The notes: generated by a model from the letters alone, not told the origin. A DNA stretch of 64,000 nucleotides from Motacilla alba alba (GCF_015832195.1 NW_024037374.1:3437331-3501330), one strand, 5' to 3'. Positions 1 through 12,049 are shown, counted from the stretch's first letter. Numbers and translations are program-made.

Positions 1-290
1 CTCAGGGCTTCCTTGAAATGAGAGGTGACCACCAGAGGCCAAGGCCAGCCAGACTTTTGTCTGGGACAGCCCTTGCATATGGGAAATTTTCAGGGGGATT
101 AACAATTTCATCCATGGGCCCCTGGAAAGATGGATGGTTCTTTTCCATATCAGAGTAAGCACAGAGCCCCAGTTCTCCAGGGGCTGATGAGAGGCGGCCC
201 TCAACATTCCAAGATCAGCTGGACCTTTCAGGTGGCCCCTGGGAGGCCAAACCAGCCAGACCTGTTCCATATTCCCTTGGTTCCATAAGG
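1..290 (+). repeat. Dispersed ~190-bp repeat, copy 1
   Basis: This is one copy of a unit of about 190 bp. Recurring landmarks are AGGCCAGCCAGAC, a GGGATTTTGGAGG-like block, GGTTCTTTTCCAT and CACAGAGCCCCAGT. More copies lie at 640-1520, inverted at 7786-7990, and as two separated halves near 59590-59670 and 60962-61110. It runs straight into the GTTCCATGAGGCC minisatellite. The family name is not recognised. Confidence 0.7.
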
Positions 291-640
291 CCCCACAGTG
301 TCACAATGCTCTCCTTGCTTTCTGAAGTGTCACACCAGTCTCCATGCTTCCATGAGGCCCTGCAGGGTCACAGTGGCCCTTTGGTTCCGTGTTGCCCCAC
401 AGTGTCACAATGGTCTCCATCATTCCATGGAGCCTTGCAATGCCACAATGCTCTCCATGGCCCCTTTGCTCCCCACAGGATCACAACGGCCCCTTGGCTC
501 CACGAGGCCCTGAAATGCAACAATGGCCTCTTGGTTCCCCAAAGCCCTGCTGCTCCACACTGGCCCCTTGGGACCATGCGGCCCAGCAGAGCCACAGTGA
601 TGTCCTTGGTTCCACGAGGCCCCACAGTGTCACCATGGTC
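290..640 (+). repeat. Minisatellite A (GTTCCATGAGGCC / CAGTGTCACAATGG), first block
   Basis: Imperfect tandem units of roughly 45-50 bp alternate TTGGTTCCATGAGGCCC with CAGTGTCACAATGGTC. Unit length and sequence vary. ORFs across it are by-products of low stop-codon density. The same family recurs at 1500-3015, inverted at 7012-7785 and 8876-9165, and at 23830-24020. Confidence 0.8.
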
Positions 641-1520
641 TCCACAGAAAGGAAACCACAGAGCCCCCGTGTTTCAGGGCTTGATGAACTGCAGTCACCT
701 GAGGCCAAGGCCAAGCAGACCTGTCTGTCCTGGCAGGTTTGTCCAGGAGCAGCCCTTGGATATTCAAAATTTTGAATGTTGAATCCCAATTTCAGCCCTT
801 TTTGCCTGGAGGAGAAGGCCAGTTCTTTGCCACAGGAAGGAAAGCATGGAGCCCCTGTGTTTGGAAGGCATGTGAGACCTGGCCCTAAGGAGGCCAAGGC
901 CAGCCAGATCTGTCTGTAATGGCAGCTTTTGTGTAGGAGCAATCTTTGGATATAGGACTTTTGGTGGTGGAATCCCAGTTTTGGCCACGGGCACCAGGAG
1001 AAGAAGGATGGTTCTTTTCCATGAGGAGAAAACGACACAGCCCAAGTGTTTCAGGGCAGAATAGAGGCAACCACCAGAGGCCAAGGCCAGCCAGAACAAT
1101 CCGTCCTGGCACCTTTTGACTGGGAGAAACCCTTGCATATAGGGAACTTTGGCGGAAAATTACCCATTTTAGCCATGGGTGTGTGTGCAGGAGGGACAGT
1201 TCTTTTCCATAGGAAGGAAAGCACAGAGCCTCAGTGTCTGAAGGCAGATGAGAGCCAGCTCTCAGGAAGACAAGGTCAGCCAGACTTGCTGATAATGGCA
1301 GCTTTTGTCTGGGAGCAATCCCTGGATATTGGGAATTTTGGAGGGGAAATCCCATTTTGGCCATGGATGCTTGAAGGAGAAGGGCAGTTCTTTTCCATGT
1401 GAAGGAAAGCCCAGAGCCCCAGTGTTCCAGGGGTACATGAAAAGAGACCCTCAACATGCCAAGGGCAGTTGGACCAGTCAGGCCAGGCCAAGCAGAGCTG
1501 TTACCTGTTCCCTTGAATTC
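640..1520 (+). repeat. Tandem copies of the ~190-bp repeat
   Basis: About four successive copies of the unit seen at 1-290 lie head to tail, with repeated landmarks AAGGCCAGCCAGA, CTTGGATAT, GGCCATGG and TTCTTTTCCAT. Divergence between copies is considerable, so this is an old array. No gene is visible. Confidence 0.7.
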
Positions 1521-3015
1521 ATGAGGCCCACAGCATCACACTGGCCCCTTGTTTCCATGGGGCCCTGCAGTGTCACAGTGGCGGTGTCATATTGGATCCT
1601 TGGCTCCATGAGGCCCAGCTGTGTCGCACTGATCTCATGTTTCCATGGGGCCCCACAGAGTCACAGTGGTGCCTTGCTTCCATGAGGCCTTGCAGTGTCA
1701 CAGGGGTCTCCTTGGTACCACAGTGTCACAATGGTCCCTTGGTTCCATGGGTACTCACAATGTCAGAAGGTTCTCCATGGTTCCATGAGGCCCTGCAATA
1801 TCACAATGGACATTTGGTTCCATGGGGTCCCACCCTGTTCCATGAATCCCTAGTTCCATGGGGCCCTATAGCATCACAATGGACTCCTTGGTTCCATGGT
1901 GCCACACAGTGTGACAACTGCCCCTTGGCCTGCCAACACTCCACAGTGTCACAATGGTTCCTTGCTTCCAGGAGGCCTTGTAGTGTCACAATGGCCCCTT
2001 GGCTGAGTGAGGCCCTCAGTGTCACAAGAGTCTCCATGATTCCATGAGGCCTTGCAGTGTCACAACAGACCCTTGCTTTCACTGAGCCCCTCAGTGTCAC
2101 TGTGGTCCCCTTGGCTCCACAGGGCTCCCAAGTGCCACAATGGCCCTCTGGTTTCACAAGGCCTCAAAGTGTAAAAATGGCCACCATGGTTCCATGAGGC
2201 CCTGCTGTGACACAATGGACCTTTGGTTCCATGATGCCCCAGAGTGACACAATGGTATCCTTGGTTCCATTGGACCCTTCATCCCATGGAGAGCCACAGT
2301 GTTCACTGTAGTGCCCTTGATTCCATGAGGCCCTGCCCTGCTATAATGGCCCCTTGATTCCAGTGGGTCCCAAAGTGTCTGAATAGTCCTCATTGTTCCA
2401 TGAGGCCCCACAAAGTCACTGTGGTCCCCTTGGTTCTACAGGGCCCCACAGTGACAATGGACTCTTGGTTCCATGTGGTTCCTCAGTCACAATGGTCTCC
2501 TTAGATCCACAGTGTCACAGTGGCCCCTTGGCTCCATGTGGCCATGCTGTGTCACAGTGGCTCATGGTTCCATGAGGCCACACAGTTTAACAACAGACCC
2601 TTGGATCCATGAGGCCACACTGCGTTACAATGGACTTCTGGTTCCATGAGCTTTCGTACTGCCAACAGCAGTCTCCTTGGTTCTGCAGTGTCGCCATGGT
2701 CCCTTTGTTCCATGAGGTTCTGCAGTAGAACATGGTCACCTTGGTTCCATGAGGTTCTGCAGTGCCACAATGGACCCATGGTTCCGCGAGGCCTTGCTGT
2801 GTCAGAGTGGCCCCTTGGTTCCAAGAGGTTTCTCAGGGTCACAATGGTCTCCTGGGATCCGCAGGATCACAATGGGCCATTGGTTCAATGTGGCCCCAAT
2901 GTGCCACAATGGATTTTGGTTCCATGGGGTTCTGCTGTGTTACAATGGACCCTTTGTTCCATCAGTTTGCACAGTGTCACAGCTGACTCCTTGGTTCTGT
3001 GAGGCCTCGCTGTCA
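1500..3015 (+). repeat. Minisatellite A, main block
   Basis: About 1.5 kb of imperfect GTTCCATGAGGCC-CAGTGTCACAATGG units. Variants include CATGGGGCCCCACAG and TTCTGCAGTGCCACAATGG. The array ends where a sequence with LTR features begins near 3012. All reading frames across it are low-complexity translations and are not called as genes. Confidence 0.85.
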
Positions 3016-3395
3016 CCAAATCTGCAAAATACCAGAATAAGGATCCTTAACACTAATTTGCTCTTCAAGAGGGTCTCATTTATTCAGGCCTGTGGTCTAG
3101 TGAGGGATAACTCCTAACCTTATGTGGACATGTAATTCTACCAGGGTGTGTCTTATACACAGTCGCTAAATGTGTATTACAATTTACTTATTTCCATAAA
3201 ACCCACCCCATGTCCCAGATTCAGTCCTTCTGTTTTCTATCACTGCACCCTTGAGCCAGGTGTCTTCTTCTCTTCCAACCATCCTTGCTGGGAAAGCAGG
3301 CCCTGCATGCCTTGTTCCTTGTGCCAAAAGTTCACAGGCACAGTAAAAATTGAATTAACCCTTTTGGTATCAAGGCTAAGGCTTTGTGTGTGTAA
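3012..3395 (-). mobile_element. Probable solo LTR (avian ERV), minus orientation
   Basis: Read on the minus strand, the low-coordinate end has an AATAAATGAGACCC block (polyadenylation signal near 3078-3083), followed by a short U5-like stretch that stops at the minisatellite junction. The sequence is non-repetitive and less GC-rich than both flanks. No second LTR or internal coding region is visible nearby. The upper boundary is approximate. Confidence 0.45.
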
Positions 3396-3399
3396 GCAG

Positions 3400-4300
3400 A
3401 GGCAGGCAGGAGGCAGAGCTGTCAGCAAAGGAAGGGGCCAGCCAGGTGGGGCAGCCGGGGCATGACGACAGCCTGCAGGGACAGAGGCGCAGGGCAGGGA
3501 CACCGTGGGACAGCCTGGGCTGCACAGGGCACAGGGATGGGCAGCAGCTGCAAGGCCCTGACAGAGCCAACTTGGGCAGCACTTGGGCCATGGCTGCTGG
3601 CCCTGGGCCTGAGGCCACGAGGGGACAAGTGACCCTTGCAGCCCTGGGGCCTCATTGCCTCCTTGTCCCTGCTCAGCAGCCTGGCAGGGGCCGCCCCATG
3701 GTGCTGCCCTTGGCATTGCACATCCCCACATGCCAGTGCCCATCCTGGGAAGAGCCCTGAGCAAGGAGGGAGGACAGGATCTGCCCTGCCAGGGGCTGGG
3801 GCTCAGGCCTTGGCCCTTTGCATTCCTGAAACACATCCAGGTTTGCTCAGCACCAGGGACACCTTTGCCTTGCTCGTCCCCACCTGTCATCAGTGCCTCC
3901 AGTCTTCTGCTCTACCTGGAACCTGGGGAAACGTTGTCAGTCATGTCCCTCAGTGAAACCCATTAAAAATTAAAGAAAGTTTAGACTTTGAATCTGATTT
4001 TGAGTTCTTGAGAAGTTTATTGAGCACACTCTGAGGGACTGAGTGTGATGCAACGAGCACCAAAGCCCCAGAGGGTCATTAAAGTCCTTGTGCTGTGTCT
4101 GTGCTGCTGAGCTGGGCCGGGCTCCTGGCCCAGAGGCAGCTCCTGGCAAGGGCAGCGCTGCAGAGAGACAGCTCTGGCCAGGAGCAGCTCCTGTGCACAG
4201 CCCAGCAGGGCTGGGCCATTGCCAGGGCAGCTCAGGGACATGAGCAGGGCACAGACAGAGCTCACAGGGGCTCAGCACTGGCAGGGGCTGTGGCATGTCC
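3400..4300 (+). repeat. Dispersed segment, inverted relative to 14640-15190
   Basis: GC-rich, non-coding-looking sequence. Its part from about 3840 to 4130 matches the reverse complement of roughly 14770-15100. Shared blocks include GAGGGTCATTAAAGTCC, TTGTGCTGTGTCTGTGCTG and CCCACCTGTCATCA. The copies are diverged. No domain is recognised in any frame. Confidence 0.6.
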
Positions 4301-4960
4301 CAGAGGGGGCTGTGTCACAGCGGCACCTCTGTGGCTGTGTCATGGAGGCACAGAGCAGCTGTGATGTCAGCAAGGGGCTGTGTGACAGAACAGAGTGGGC
4401 TGTGTGAGGTCACAGGTTGGACTATGACATCACAGAGTTTATTGTGTGAGGTCATCGAACAGCTACAGTGTCAGGGGGGATTCTGCAACATCACAGAGCA
4501 GGCTGTGACATCATGGTATGGCTGTATGACATCATAGAGCAGGCTGTGAGGTCAAAGTGACATTAGGGAGTGTCAGTATGACATCACAGGAAGGGTTTTG
4601 TGCCATCACTGAGGGGACTGTGACATCACAGAGCTGTCTGTGCCATCATAGAGTAGGGTGTGAGGCCATAGAGCAGATCCTGCCATCATAGAGAGTGGCT
4701 GTGTGACATCAGAGAGTGGGTTGTGACATCACAGGCCAGAATGTGACATCACAGGGTGACTTTGTGACATCACAGGGTCGCTTTGTGACATCACCAGGTG
4801 GCTGTGTAACATCATAGAACATGCTGTGACATCACAGAACAGACAGTGACATCACAGGGGGACTCTTTGATGTTATAGAGTCTTCTGTGACATCGCAGTG
4901 CAGCTGCATGACATTACGGGGTGGCATCCCAGAGTTCGCTCTGTGACATCACCAGGGCTG
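4300..4960 (+). repeat. Minisatellite B, TGTGACATCACAGAG units
   Basis: Short imperfect units of about 20-40 bp are built on GGCTGTGACATCACAGAGCA. I count 13 exact TGACATCA octamers between about 4422 and 4953. This octamer is one base from the CRE palindrome TGACGTCA. Matching units resume at 5517 after an LTR insertion. Confidence 0.8.
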
Positions 4961-5516
4961 TGTTGTGGGAGGTGGCCAGGGGGAGGCAGGCATGGCAGTG
5001 TCATGGGAAACTACCAGTGTTTGAGAGACTGATGCAAGCTCCCATCATGCCTCACGCTGCCAGGCAGAGTGAAAATGTCACTCATCTTGTCCCCACTCTC
5101 CTGTTCTAGAAAGTTCTGCTTTTCTCGGTTCTCCATTGGCTCCCCTTCAAGACCACTCCTACCTTCCTCTCCCATTGGCCCCAGTTATGTCACCCTGCCT
5201 TGACTCCTCCCCAAACCCCTCCTAATTTCCCCCTTGCTTATATACCCTAACGCCGCTCAGGCTCAGGGCTTCTTGCCTCTGCTCCCCTTCAGTTGTTGTT
5301 GTGTCCTGCCTACCCTCAGAGTTTTTCCCCAAATAAACTGTTCTGGATTCAGCAAGCAAGAAGTCCTCTCGTCTCTTTCTCTGGTGTGGCGATTTTGATT
5401 ACTCCATCTGGGCTTGGGCGGAAGGTGTGCCGTAAGAGTTACTGAGTGGCTCTGAAGAGGAGACGCTCTCAGTGCTGAAGGTACCCTGGCGGCACCGACC
5501 CAAGAAGAGACAGCAA
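4961..5516 (+). mobile_element. Solo LTR inserted in minisatellite B
   Basis: About 555 bp of unique sequence interrupts minisatellite B, whose units resume at 5517 (CTGTGTGACAAAACAGG). It has promoter and polyadenylation landmarks in plus-strand order: TTATATA at 5239-5245 and AATAAA at 5332-5337. It starts near TGTTGTGGGA. No target-site duplication was convincing, so the ends are estimates. Confidence 0.6.
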
Positions 5517-5580
5517 CCTGCACTGTGTGACAAAACAGGGGGCTGTGTGAGGTCACTGGGGAGGTCACTCTGTCCCAGCC
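5517..5580 (+). repeat. Minisatellite B remnant after the LTR
   Basis: CTGTGTGACAAAACAGGG and GTGTGAGGTCACTGGGG resemble units left of the LTR, such as the stretch at 4380-4430. This supports the LTR having landed inside the array. Confidence 0.55.
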
Positions 5581-6080
5581 CCCCTCACATTTCCCCCAGA
5601 GCAGTCCAACGCTGCTCATGCACAGAGGGGTCCCCTGTCCCCCCGGGTCCCCCCCCCCCCGCGCCGCAGCCTCCCCCAGAGGATGTTCCACGAGATCGAC
5701 CCCAGAGCCTAACAAGGGGATGGGGGGCTGGGACCATGGGGGGTGGGACAGGGGGACAGGGACCCCCTGGCAGCATCCCCGTGTCCCCCAGGGCCAGAGC
5801 CTGGGCCAGGGCTCCTTCACCCTGGTATGAACGAGGGCTTGAGAGCACTGAAAAAATCCCCAGCAAGGGATCAGCAAAAACCAGATTTAATATTCAGTGA
5901 CAGCACCACCAAGTTCCTTGTCAAGAGTCACTCTGCTCCTGACTGGACACTTCAGGCACAGCAAGGAAACAAAGCAACAACAAAACCCAACAAAATCCAG
6001 GCAATCAAACCGGAAATGAAGCAAGAACTGTCCCTGTGTGTGTGTATGACACAAGGACAGTGAGGGCAAGGATAAAAGGA
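5580..6080. other. Unassigned sequence with a C-run
   Basis: This contains a run of Cs near 5650-5660 and G/C-rich sequence, then plainer sequence from 5880. No splice-flanked coding exon, RNA gene or recognisable domain was seen. Confidence 0.4.
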
Positions 6081-6345
6081 ATATGGTCTAAAAGCTTAAC
6101 AGAGCTCAAATATAACAGGACTTAACTTATATCTTAACCTTGACTGATACCCTAAACTTTACAATATAGCAAAAGAACAGCACTTAACAGTGTTTAACCT
6201 AACTTATAACCTATGACTTAGCAATTTAATAGAGGAATAACACTTAACAATATTTAACTTAGCTTATGACTTATATTAAACATAAGAACTTATGAAAAGA
6301 ACAACTCTTAACAGCATTTAACTTTGCTTAGACCTTATGATTTAA
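6080..6345 (+). repeat. AT-rich imperfect tandem repeat
   Basis: Units of about 55-60 bp share CACTTAACAGTGTTTAACTTA and a following TTATGACTTA block, in about four diverged copies. No coding potential. Confidence 0.6.
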
Positions 6346-7011
6346 CCTCACTCACAGGCCTGACTGACTCAGCTACCCAAGGCACTCAAGCCCCTCAGAG
6401 AGCAGCATTTCTGCCCCATTTCCCCAGCACAGGCACTCCTGTGTGCACACAGACACAAAGAGTCAGTGCAAGGCACCTGTGAGAAATTCCCCTGCCGGCA
6501 GGGAGATGCTCACTGGGGAGGCTTTGGCATCTCCCCAGGGGCAAAGGGTTGAGCCTGGAGGAGTGGGGGGATCGGCCCTGGCTCCGTCGTTATTCGGGGA
6601 TCCCCGAGTGCAGCAAACGGGAGAGTTCCCGGCTGGGAGAGGCCCCACTCAGAGGGAGTCGCTGGCCCAGGAGAGCTCCAAGGGGCTCCTTTTGGAGCTG
6701 TTTGTAGGGCCCCAAGAGAGGGGCTTCAGTGCCAGCAATGGTTCATCCTGGCCGCCCTTGGCATCAGCAGCATTCTTTGGCAGTGTGGGAACAGGGATGT
6801 TGTGCCTCTGAGGGAACAAAAGCAGTTCCCAGGGCTGCTCCTACAGAAAGCAGGAGCTCCTTGGGCAGCAGCAGTGCCTGGGGCAGCCAGTGTTTGTGAT
6901 GAGCTCCAGAGGAGCTGAGCCCAGGGGCTGCTGGCCAAGGCCGAGGCCCAAGGAGCATTTCTCAGCTGGCAGGGCAGCCTGAGAAGGGGAGGGGGGGAAT
7001 GCAGCAGCACA
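6345..7011. other. Unassigned GC-rich interval
   Basis: No repeat unit, splice-consistent exon or recognisable protein domain was found. It may be old retroelement or gene-flank sequence; there is no positive evidence for either. Confidence 0.35.
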
Positions 7012-7785
7012 GGGCCATGGAACCAAGGGACCATTGTGACACTGTGGGGCCCTGTGGGACCAAGGGACCATTGTGACACTGTGTGGCTCCATGGAGTCAC
7101 ATGTGATCTTTGTGACACTGAGAGGCCCCATCAAATCAAGGGGACATTGTGATACTGTGGGACCCCATGGTCTCACAACGGTGCCAAAGGTCCATTGTGA
7201 CATTGCAAGGCCTCATGGAACCATGGAGAGACCATTAGGACACTTCACAGCCTCATGGAATTAAGGGGCCATGGTGACATTGTGGGGCACCACGGCACCA
7301 AGGAGACCATTGTGACACTGAGGGGACTCATGGAATCATGGAGACCGTTGTGATGCTATGAGGATCCCTGGAATAACCAAAGCATTGTGACACTGTGAGT
7401 CCGCATGGAACCCGTGAGACCATTGTGACTCTGGGGGTCCCCACAGAACCAAGAGGGCCATTGTGATACTGTGGGGCCTGGTGAAACCAAGAGGCCTTTG
7501 TGACACTGCAGGGCTGCATGGAACCAAAGGTCCATTGTGACATTGCAGGGCCTCGTGTCATCAGCGGACCACTGTGACACTGGGCAACCAAAGGAGACGA
7601 TTGTGGCACTGCAGGGCTGCATGGAACCTAGGGACCATGGTGACATTGTGGAATACTATCGAACCAAGGGTCCATTGTGACACTGCAGGTCTTCTTGAAA
7701 TCACGGAGCCATTGTGGCACTGTGGGACCCCATAAAACCAAGGCACCACTGTGACACTTCACAGCCCCATAAAACCAAGGGAACA
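7012..7785 (-). repeat. Minisatellite A, inverted block
   Basis: Reverse-complement units of the 290-3015 array: CATGGAACCAAGGGACCATTGTGACACTGTGG-like, split across imperfect units of about 45 bp. The block adjoins an inverted 190-bp repeat copy at 7786-7990, mirroring the junction at 270-300. Confidence 0.85.
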
Positions 7786-7990
7786 CAGAACAGCTCTGGC
7801 TGGTTTGGCCTCCCAGCAGCCACCTGACTGGTCAGGCTGACCTTGGCATGTTGAGGGTCACTTCTCATCTGCTGCTGAAACAAAGGGGCTCACTGCTTGC
7901 CTACTTATGGAAAAGAACTGGCCTTCTCCTCCAAGCAGCCATGGCCAGAATTGGGATGTCACCTCGAACATTCTCTATTGTGACAGACCG
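7786..7990 (-). repeat. ~190-bp repeat, inverted copy
   Basis: This matches the reverse complement of about 100-290. Shared blocks are CTGGCTGGTTTGGCCTCCCA, CTTGGCATGTTGAGGG, ATGGAAAAGAAC and CATGGCCAGAATTGGGA. Repeat plus minisatellite was therefore copied as one piece in inverted orientation, or both derive from one composite element. Confidence 0.75.
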
Positions 7991-8875
7991 GAGGAGATTG
8001 TTGGCTCAAAACATTTCATGTGTGGGGACGGAAGGGGCAGGTCCAGCCTTGCCCTGCCCTGGAACCCCAGCACTGCCCTGCCCTGGAACCCCAATGCCCC
8101 CAGAGCCTCTATCCCAGCCCAGCAGTGGCTGCCAGGCCCTGGCACAGCACAGGCAATGCTCCACAGCCACCTCTGCAGCCCCCAGCCCAGCTCCTGAGGG
8201 ACCAAATGATCCCAAGCCCCACCTGGGGGAAGGGCCCAGGAAGACCAAGGGTTTTTAAAGGCTGACCACAAGGCAAGCACACATCTTGATCCTACCTCCT
8301 CTTGGAATTTCCATCTGAAAAATGCTAGAATCCAGGAGTTGGTAGCTGTGTTGTGTGCTTCTCTGAATCTTATTTGTCTTTTTTTCTTTCTCTGTTTTTT
8401 CTTGTAATAACCTCCTTTTCCAAATTTGGAGTGAATTAAATTTGAACCAGCATAGAGTCTTAGAGGTTGAAGGGCCAAATGAATCCTTTGAGAATTTTTT
8501 TTTTGTTGATTCAATATCATATTAAACCTTTCACCAAAGTTTCTCTGATTTTCCTAAGTTCCCAGTAAAGGCTCTTTTGTTCTTTTGAGCTCCTGAGAAT
8601 CTCTTATTGGTACAGAGCACACAAACAACTGTAATTGCTTTTAAATGTCTCCTTAAGAGAGTTTTTTAGTAGACGGGAGTCAGGGCTTGTCTGTCCTGCT
8701 TGGCACAGCCCAGGCAGGGCTTTCCCAGCCACATTCCACCCTCCATTTCCCAGCTGGAGCCGCTGGTGCCTCTGAGTTGTGCTGCCCCAGCCCCAGGGAC
8801 GCTCTCCTTGTCTGCCCATTCCCCCACGGGCTCTGGGCAGGGATGGCCTCAGTGGGGGCTGCTGACATCCTCAGC
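7990..8875. other. Unassigned interval
   Basis: A GC-rich part (8030-8260) has a short tandem CCCTGCCCTGGAACCCC duplication. It is followed by an AT-rich part with a T-run near 8495-8505. No exon or known element was recognised. Confidence 0.35.
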
Positions 8876-9165
8876 AACTGTGGTGCCCCATGGAACCAAG
8901 GGTCCCTGGGGACACTGCAGGATCTTGTGTCACCAGGGCTCCACTGTGACACTGCAGCACCAAGGAATTCATGGTGGCACTCGGAGGCCTCATGGAGCCA
9001 AGAGGCCACTGTGACCCTGCAGGGCCTTGTGGAACCATGCAGAGCACTGTGACAGAGCAGGACCTGGTGTCACGATGGGGCCATTGTGACACTGCAGGGA
9101 ACCATGGAACCAAGGGACTTTGTGACAATGGGAGGCTGTCGGAACTCAGAATGTCCCACAGACAT
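8876..9165 (-). repeat. Minisatellite A, second inverted block
   Basis: Units such as CATGGAACCAAGGG and CACTGTGACACTGCAG match the inverted array at 7012-7785. A few more units appear at about 9800-9870, right of the next LTR. Confidence 0.75.
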
Positions 9166-9289
9166 TCTCGGATGTTCCAGACCCAGGTCAAAAGCATCTG
9201 AGACCCTGGCATGCAGCCAGAGACCCCTGTGGCTTTGAATCTGACCCATGGAACAGTTTACCAACTTTGCAGGAAGAAAAAGAAGTCAC

Positions 9290-9745
9290 AAAAGTTTAGA
9301 TATTGTAGTAGAAGTAGTCACGAAGTAAAGGGTAGGATTTCTGAGTGCTGTACAGGGGGGTTTTAAGCCTTGTACGCAGGGGTCCAAGTTTTGTACATGG
9401 GGGTCAGGGGGTTCTAAGATGGAGGGACTTGGGTGTGCCCTGTCCTCTTTCTTTCTCCTTCCTAGCCTCCATGTCTTTGGTGATGTTGGCACTCACAGAT
9501 TGGTTTAGAGTAGAAAGTCACCATTCAATATAGATAGTAGGTATTGGGGAAAAAGTATAAACATGTAGTACGTAATATATGATATAAAAGATAGCACCAG
9601 CCCCCTGGGAGGGCAGTGTGCCTTTGTCTGAGCTGCTGAACGGGCCACAGCAGTTCAGGGAGAAGAATCTTGTAGATAACCAACAATAAACTACCTTGAG
9701 AACAGACAACAGAAGACTACTGAGTCTTTCTTCGAAGGCACGGGT
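9290..9745 (+). mobile_element. Solo LTR, plus orientation
   Basis: A single-copy insertion lies between minisatellite A blocks. It carries a TATA-like GATATAAAAGATAG near 9580 and AATAAA in CCAACAATAAACTACC near 9686. The downstream U5-like segment ends with GACTACTGAGTCTTTC. This layout (TATA, about 100 bp, AATAAA, short U5) is typical of avian ERV LTRs. Boundaries are approximate and no internal coding region flanks it. Confidence 0.6.
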
Positions 9746-9864
9746 TGGAGGAGGGACTTTTCCATCTTTCGGGGTCATCCCAATGCGGGGGTGAAACCCC
9801 ACAGGAGGCCTCATGGAATCGTGGAGACCATTGGAACACTCTGGGGCCTCATGGAATCGTGGGG

Positions 9865-10480
9865 ACACCAAGTTGTCTGGGAGTGTGGTTCTACTGGAGG
9901 GTAGGAGGGCTCTGCACAGGGCCCTGGACAGGCTGGATCCAGGGACCAAATCCAACAAGGTGAGGTTTAACAAGTCCCAGTGCTGGGTCCTGCATTTTGG
10001 CCACAGCAACCCCTGCAGCACCACAGGCTGGGGACAGAGTGGCTGGAGAGCAGCCAGGCAGAAAGGGAGCTGCAGGGACTGCTGGACAGCAGGCTGGACA
10101 TGAGGCAGCAGTGTGCCCAGGGGGCCAAGAAGGCTAATGGCTGCTGGTCTGGATCAGGAATGGTGTGGCCAGCAGGAGCAGGGCAGTGATTCTTGCCCTG
10201 TGCTGGGCACTGCTTGGGCAGCACCTTGAGTGGGATGTCTAGTTCTGGGCAACCCAATTTAGGAAGGACATGGAGGGGCTGGAGCGTGTCCAGAGAAGGG
10301 CAACAAGGCTGGGGAGGGGTCTGGAGCACAAGACCTTTGAGGAGCAGCTGAGGGAGGTGGGGTTGTATATCCTGGAGAAGACAGGACGCACGGGAGAAAA
10401 GGCGGTATCAGGGCACAGGTTGGACTTGATGATCACCAAAGTTCTTTTACAACCTGGCTGATTCTGGGATTCTCTGAAAG
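9865..10480 (+). mobile_element. CR1 LINE 3'-end fragment
   Basis: The sequence matches the well-known chicken-repeat-1 tail in order. It has a GGCCACAGCAACCCCTGCAG-type block, CTGGGGACAGAGTGGCTGG, GTGTGCCCAGGGGGCCAAGA, GGAAGGACATGGAGGGGCTG and GAGCGTGTCCAGAGAAGGGC. It ends with TTGGACTTGATGATC and an ATTCTGGGATTCT tail. Part of the consensus between about 10390 and 10410 is missing, so the copy is internally deleted as well as 5'-truncated. Reverse transcriptase is no longer encoded apart from its degenerate C-terminal end. Confidence 0.9.
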
Positions 10481-11850
10481 CACCCCTGGAGCCGTGGCAG
10501 GACGAGCCCTGGGCCTCCTGTTCAGAAGCTCCAGCAGCCCAGGTGCCTCAGCTTCTCCTGCCAGCCCCAAAGCCCATCCTGTCAGTCCTGCAGAGCCTCT
10601 GCAGCTCCTCCTCACTGCCCAGAACAGGGAGCCCCACAGGCAGACACAGCAGCCCAGATGGGCCCCCCTGGCCTGGGGTGCCTCTGGCAAGGGAGCAGCA
10701 CGGGGCACTGCAGGAGCCTGCAGACAATTGCTGCAGCACTTGGAGGATGATCCTGCTCCCCAAGGGACGTTCCCATGGTGCCAAGTCAGGAAGTGCAATG
10801 GGGAGTGGGGCCAGAGAGGAAAGGGCAAACAGGGATGGGCTGTTTGCAGGAGAGGGAACAGGGCTGGGCAAGAGGAAGAAATCTGTAGCAGGGAAGAGTA
10901 GAGAAAGCAAAGGTGAAGCCAAGGAAATGCTCAGGGCAGTTTGGGGGTGGCTGCCAGGCAGCCCTGGCTCTGAGCAACAGCATCTGCAGTGGGACAGGAA
11001 ACTCCCAGCTGATGGGAACAAACATTCTGGCTGACTGCAGAGGCCAGGACAAAGCTGAGTGCTTTCCCTGGTGTCCCCCAGCCCTTGGTGGCCCCAGGGG
11101 CTGATGGCATTTGTGCTCCCTCAGGTTCATGTCCCCACAGCAACAGCATGGGGGTGCTCCTGCCTGCTCTGTGCAATGCAAACAGGGGCTCCTGAGCCAG
11201 GGCTGCCGTGCCTGTGCCTGCAAGGATGGGGCACCTGTGTGAGCTGGGGGAGAGGCCAGGGCTGCAGAGGGGGGATGGTGTTGGCAGCTCCATGAGGACG
11301 CACTGAGACGCTGCCCTGGGCTGTGCAGCGCACTGGGGATGGATCAGCCCCTGCTCTGCTGCTCCTTCCCGTCTCCCCCAGGGCCCTTGCAGAGCCCCAG
11401 CCATGCTGTTTGCCACCAGCCTGCCCACAGCCACCCTGGGGCTGCTCACGGGGCTTTTCTGTGCTGAGCATTGGCCTGGGCGTGTTCTTGAGAGAGCCTG
11501 GGCAAGGAGGCTGCAGCCCCCAGGCCCTGGCCTGAGGCGTCAGCGCTGCCCCAGCAGTGCCCATGGCCTGTCCCTGCTGCAGCCCCGGCACTGCCACCCC
11601 CAGCACTGTGCCCGGCCCCGAGAGCACTCAGGCCCTACAGCAACACCAGGGCCACCAGGGCAGCGGGGCAGGGCCACGGCAGCAGCACTGGCAACACCAA
11701 GTGCTGCTGCTGCTGCTGGGCACAGCTGCTGGGCCAGCACTGATCTGCCCCCAGCTCTGCACATAGACATTGCTGCTGCAGCTCCAGGGAAGGCAACCAA
11801 AGGGCATCTCTGCAGAAAACTTTGCTGGGTGATCCTTTAGTCACTAAGAG
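10480..11850. other. Unassigned GC-rich interval downstream of the olfactory receptor
   Basis: CAG/CTG-rich sequence with several overlapping open frames but no recognisable domain and no consistent splice structure. It lies 3' of the minus-strand olfactory receptor. A CTG-rich stretch occurs near 11703-11720. Confidence 0.35.
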
Positions 11851-12049
11851 CACAGTCCCTCACTGACACAGTCTGTGGCCACAGGGAAGGTGGAGTGAAA
11901 CAAAATGAGAAATGGCACAAACCATGACATTTCTTTGTGGAAAATATTAAAAGTGTAATACAAACAAAAAGAACCTCGAAAATGAAACAAACAAGAAGTA
12001 TCAAAGGTTACTTTTTTAATATATATATATGCAAGAATTTGTCAGCAGT

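Noticed and set aside
298..3002. Cys/His/Pro-rich small frames resembling zinc-binding peptides
   Set aside because: Translations of minisatellite A in several frames; no regular Cys/His spacing or splice sites.
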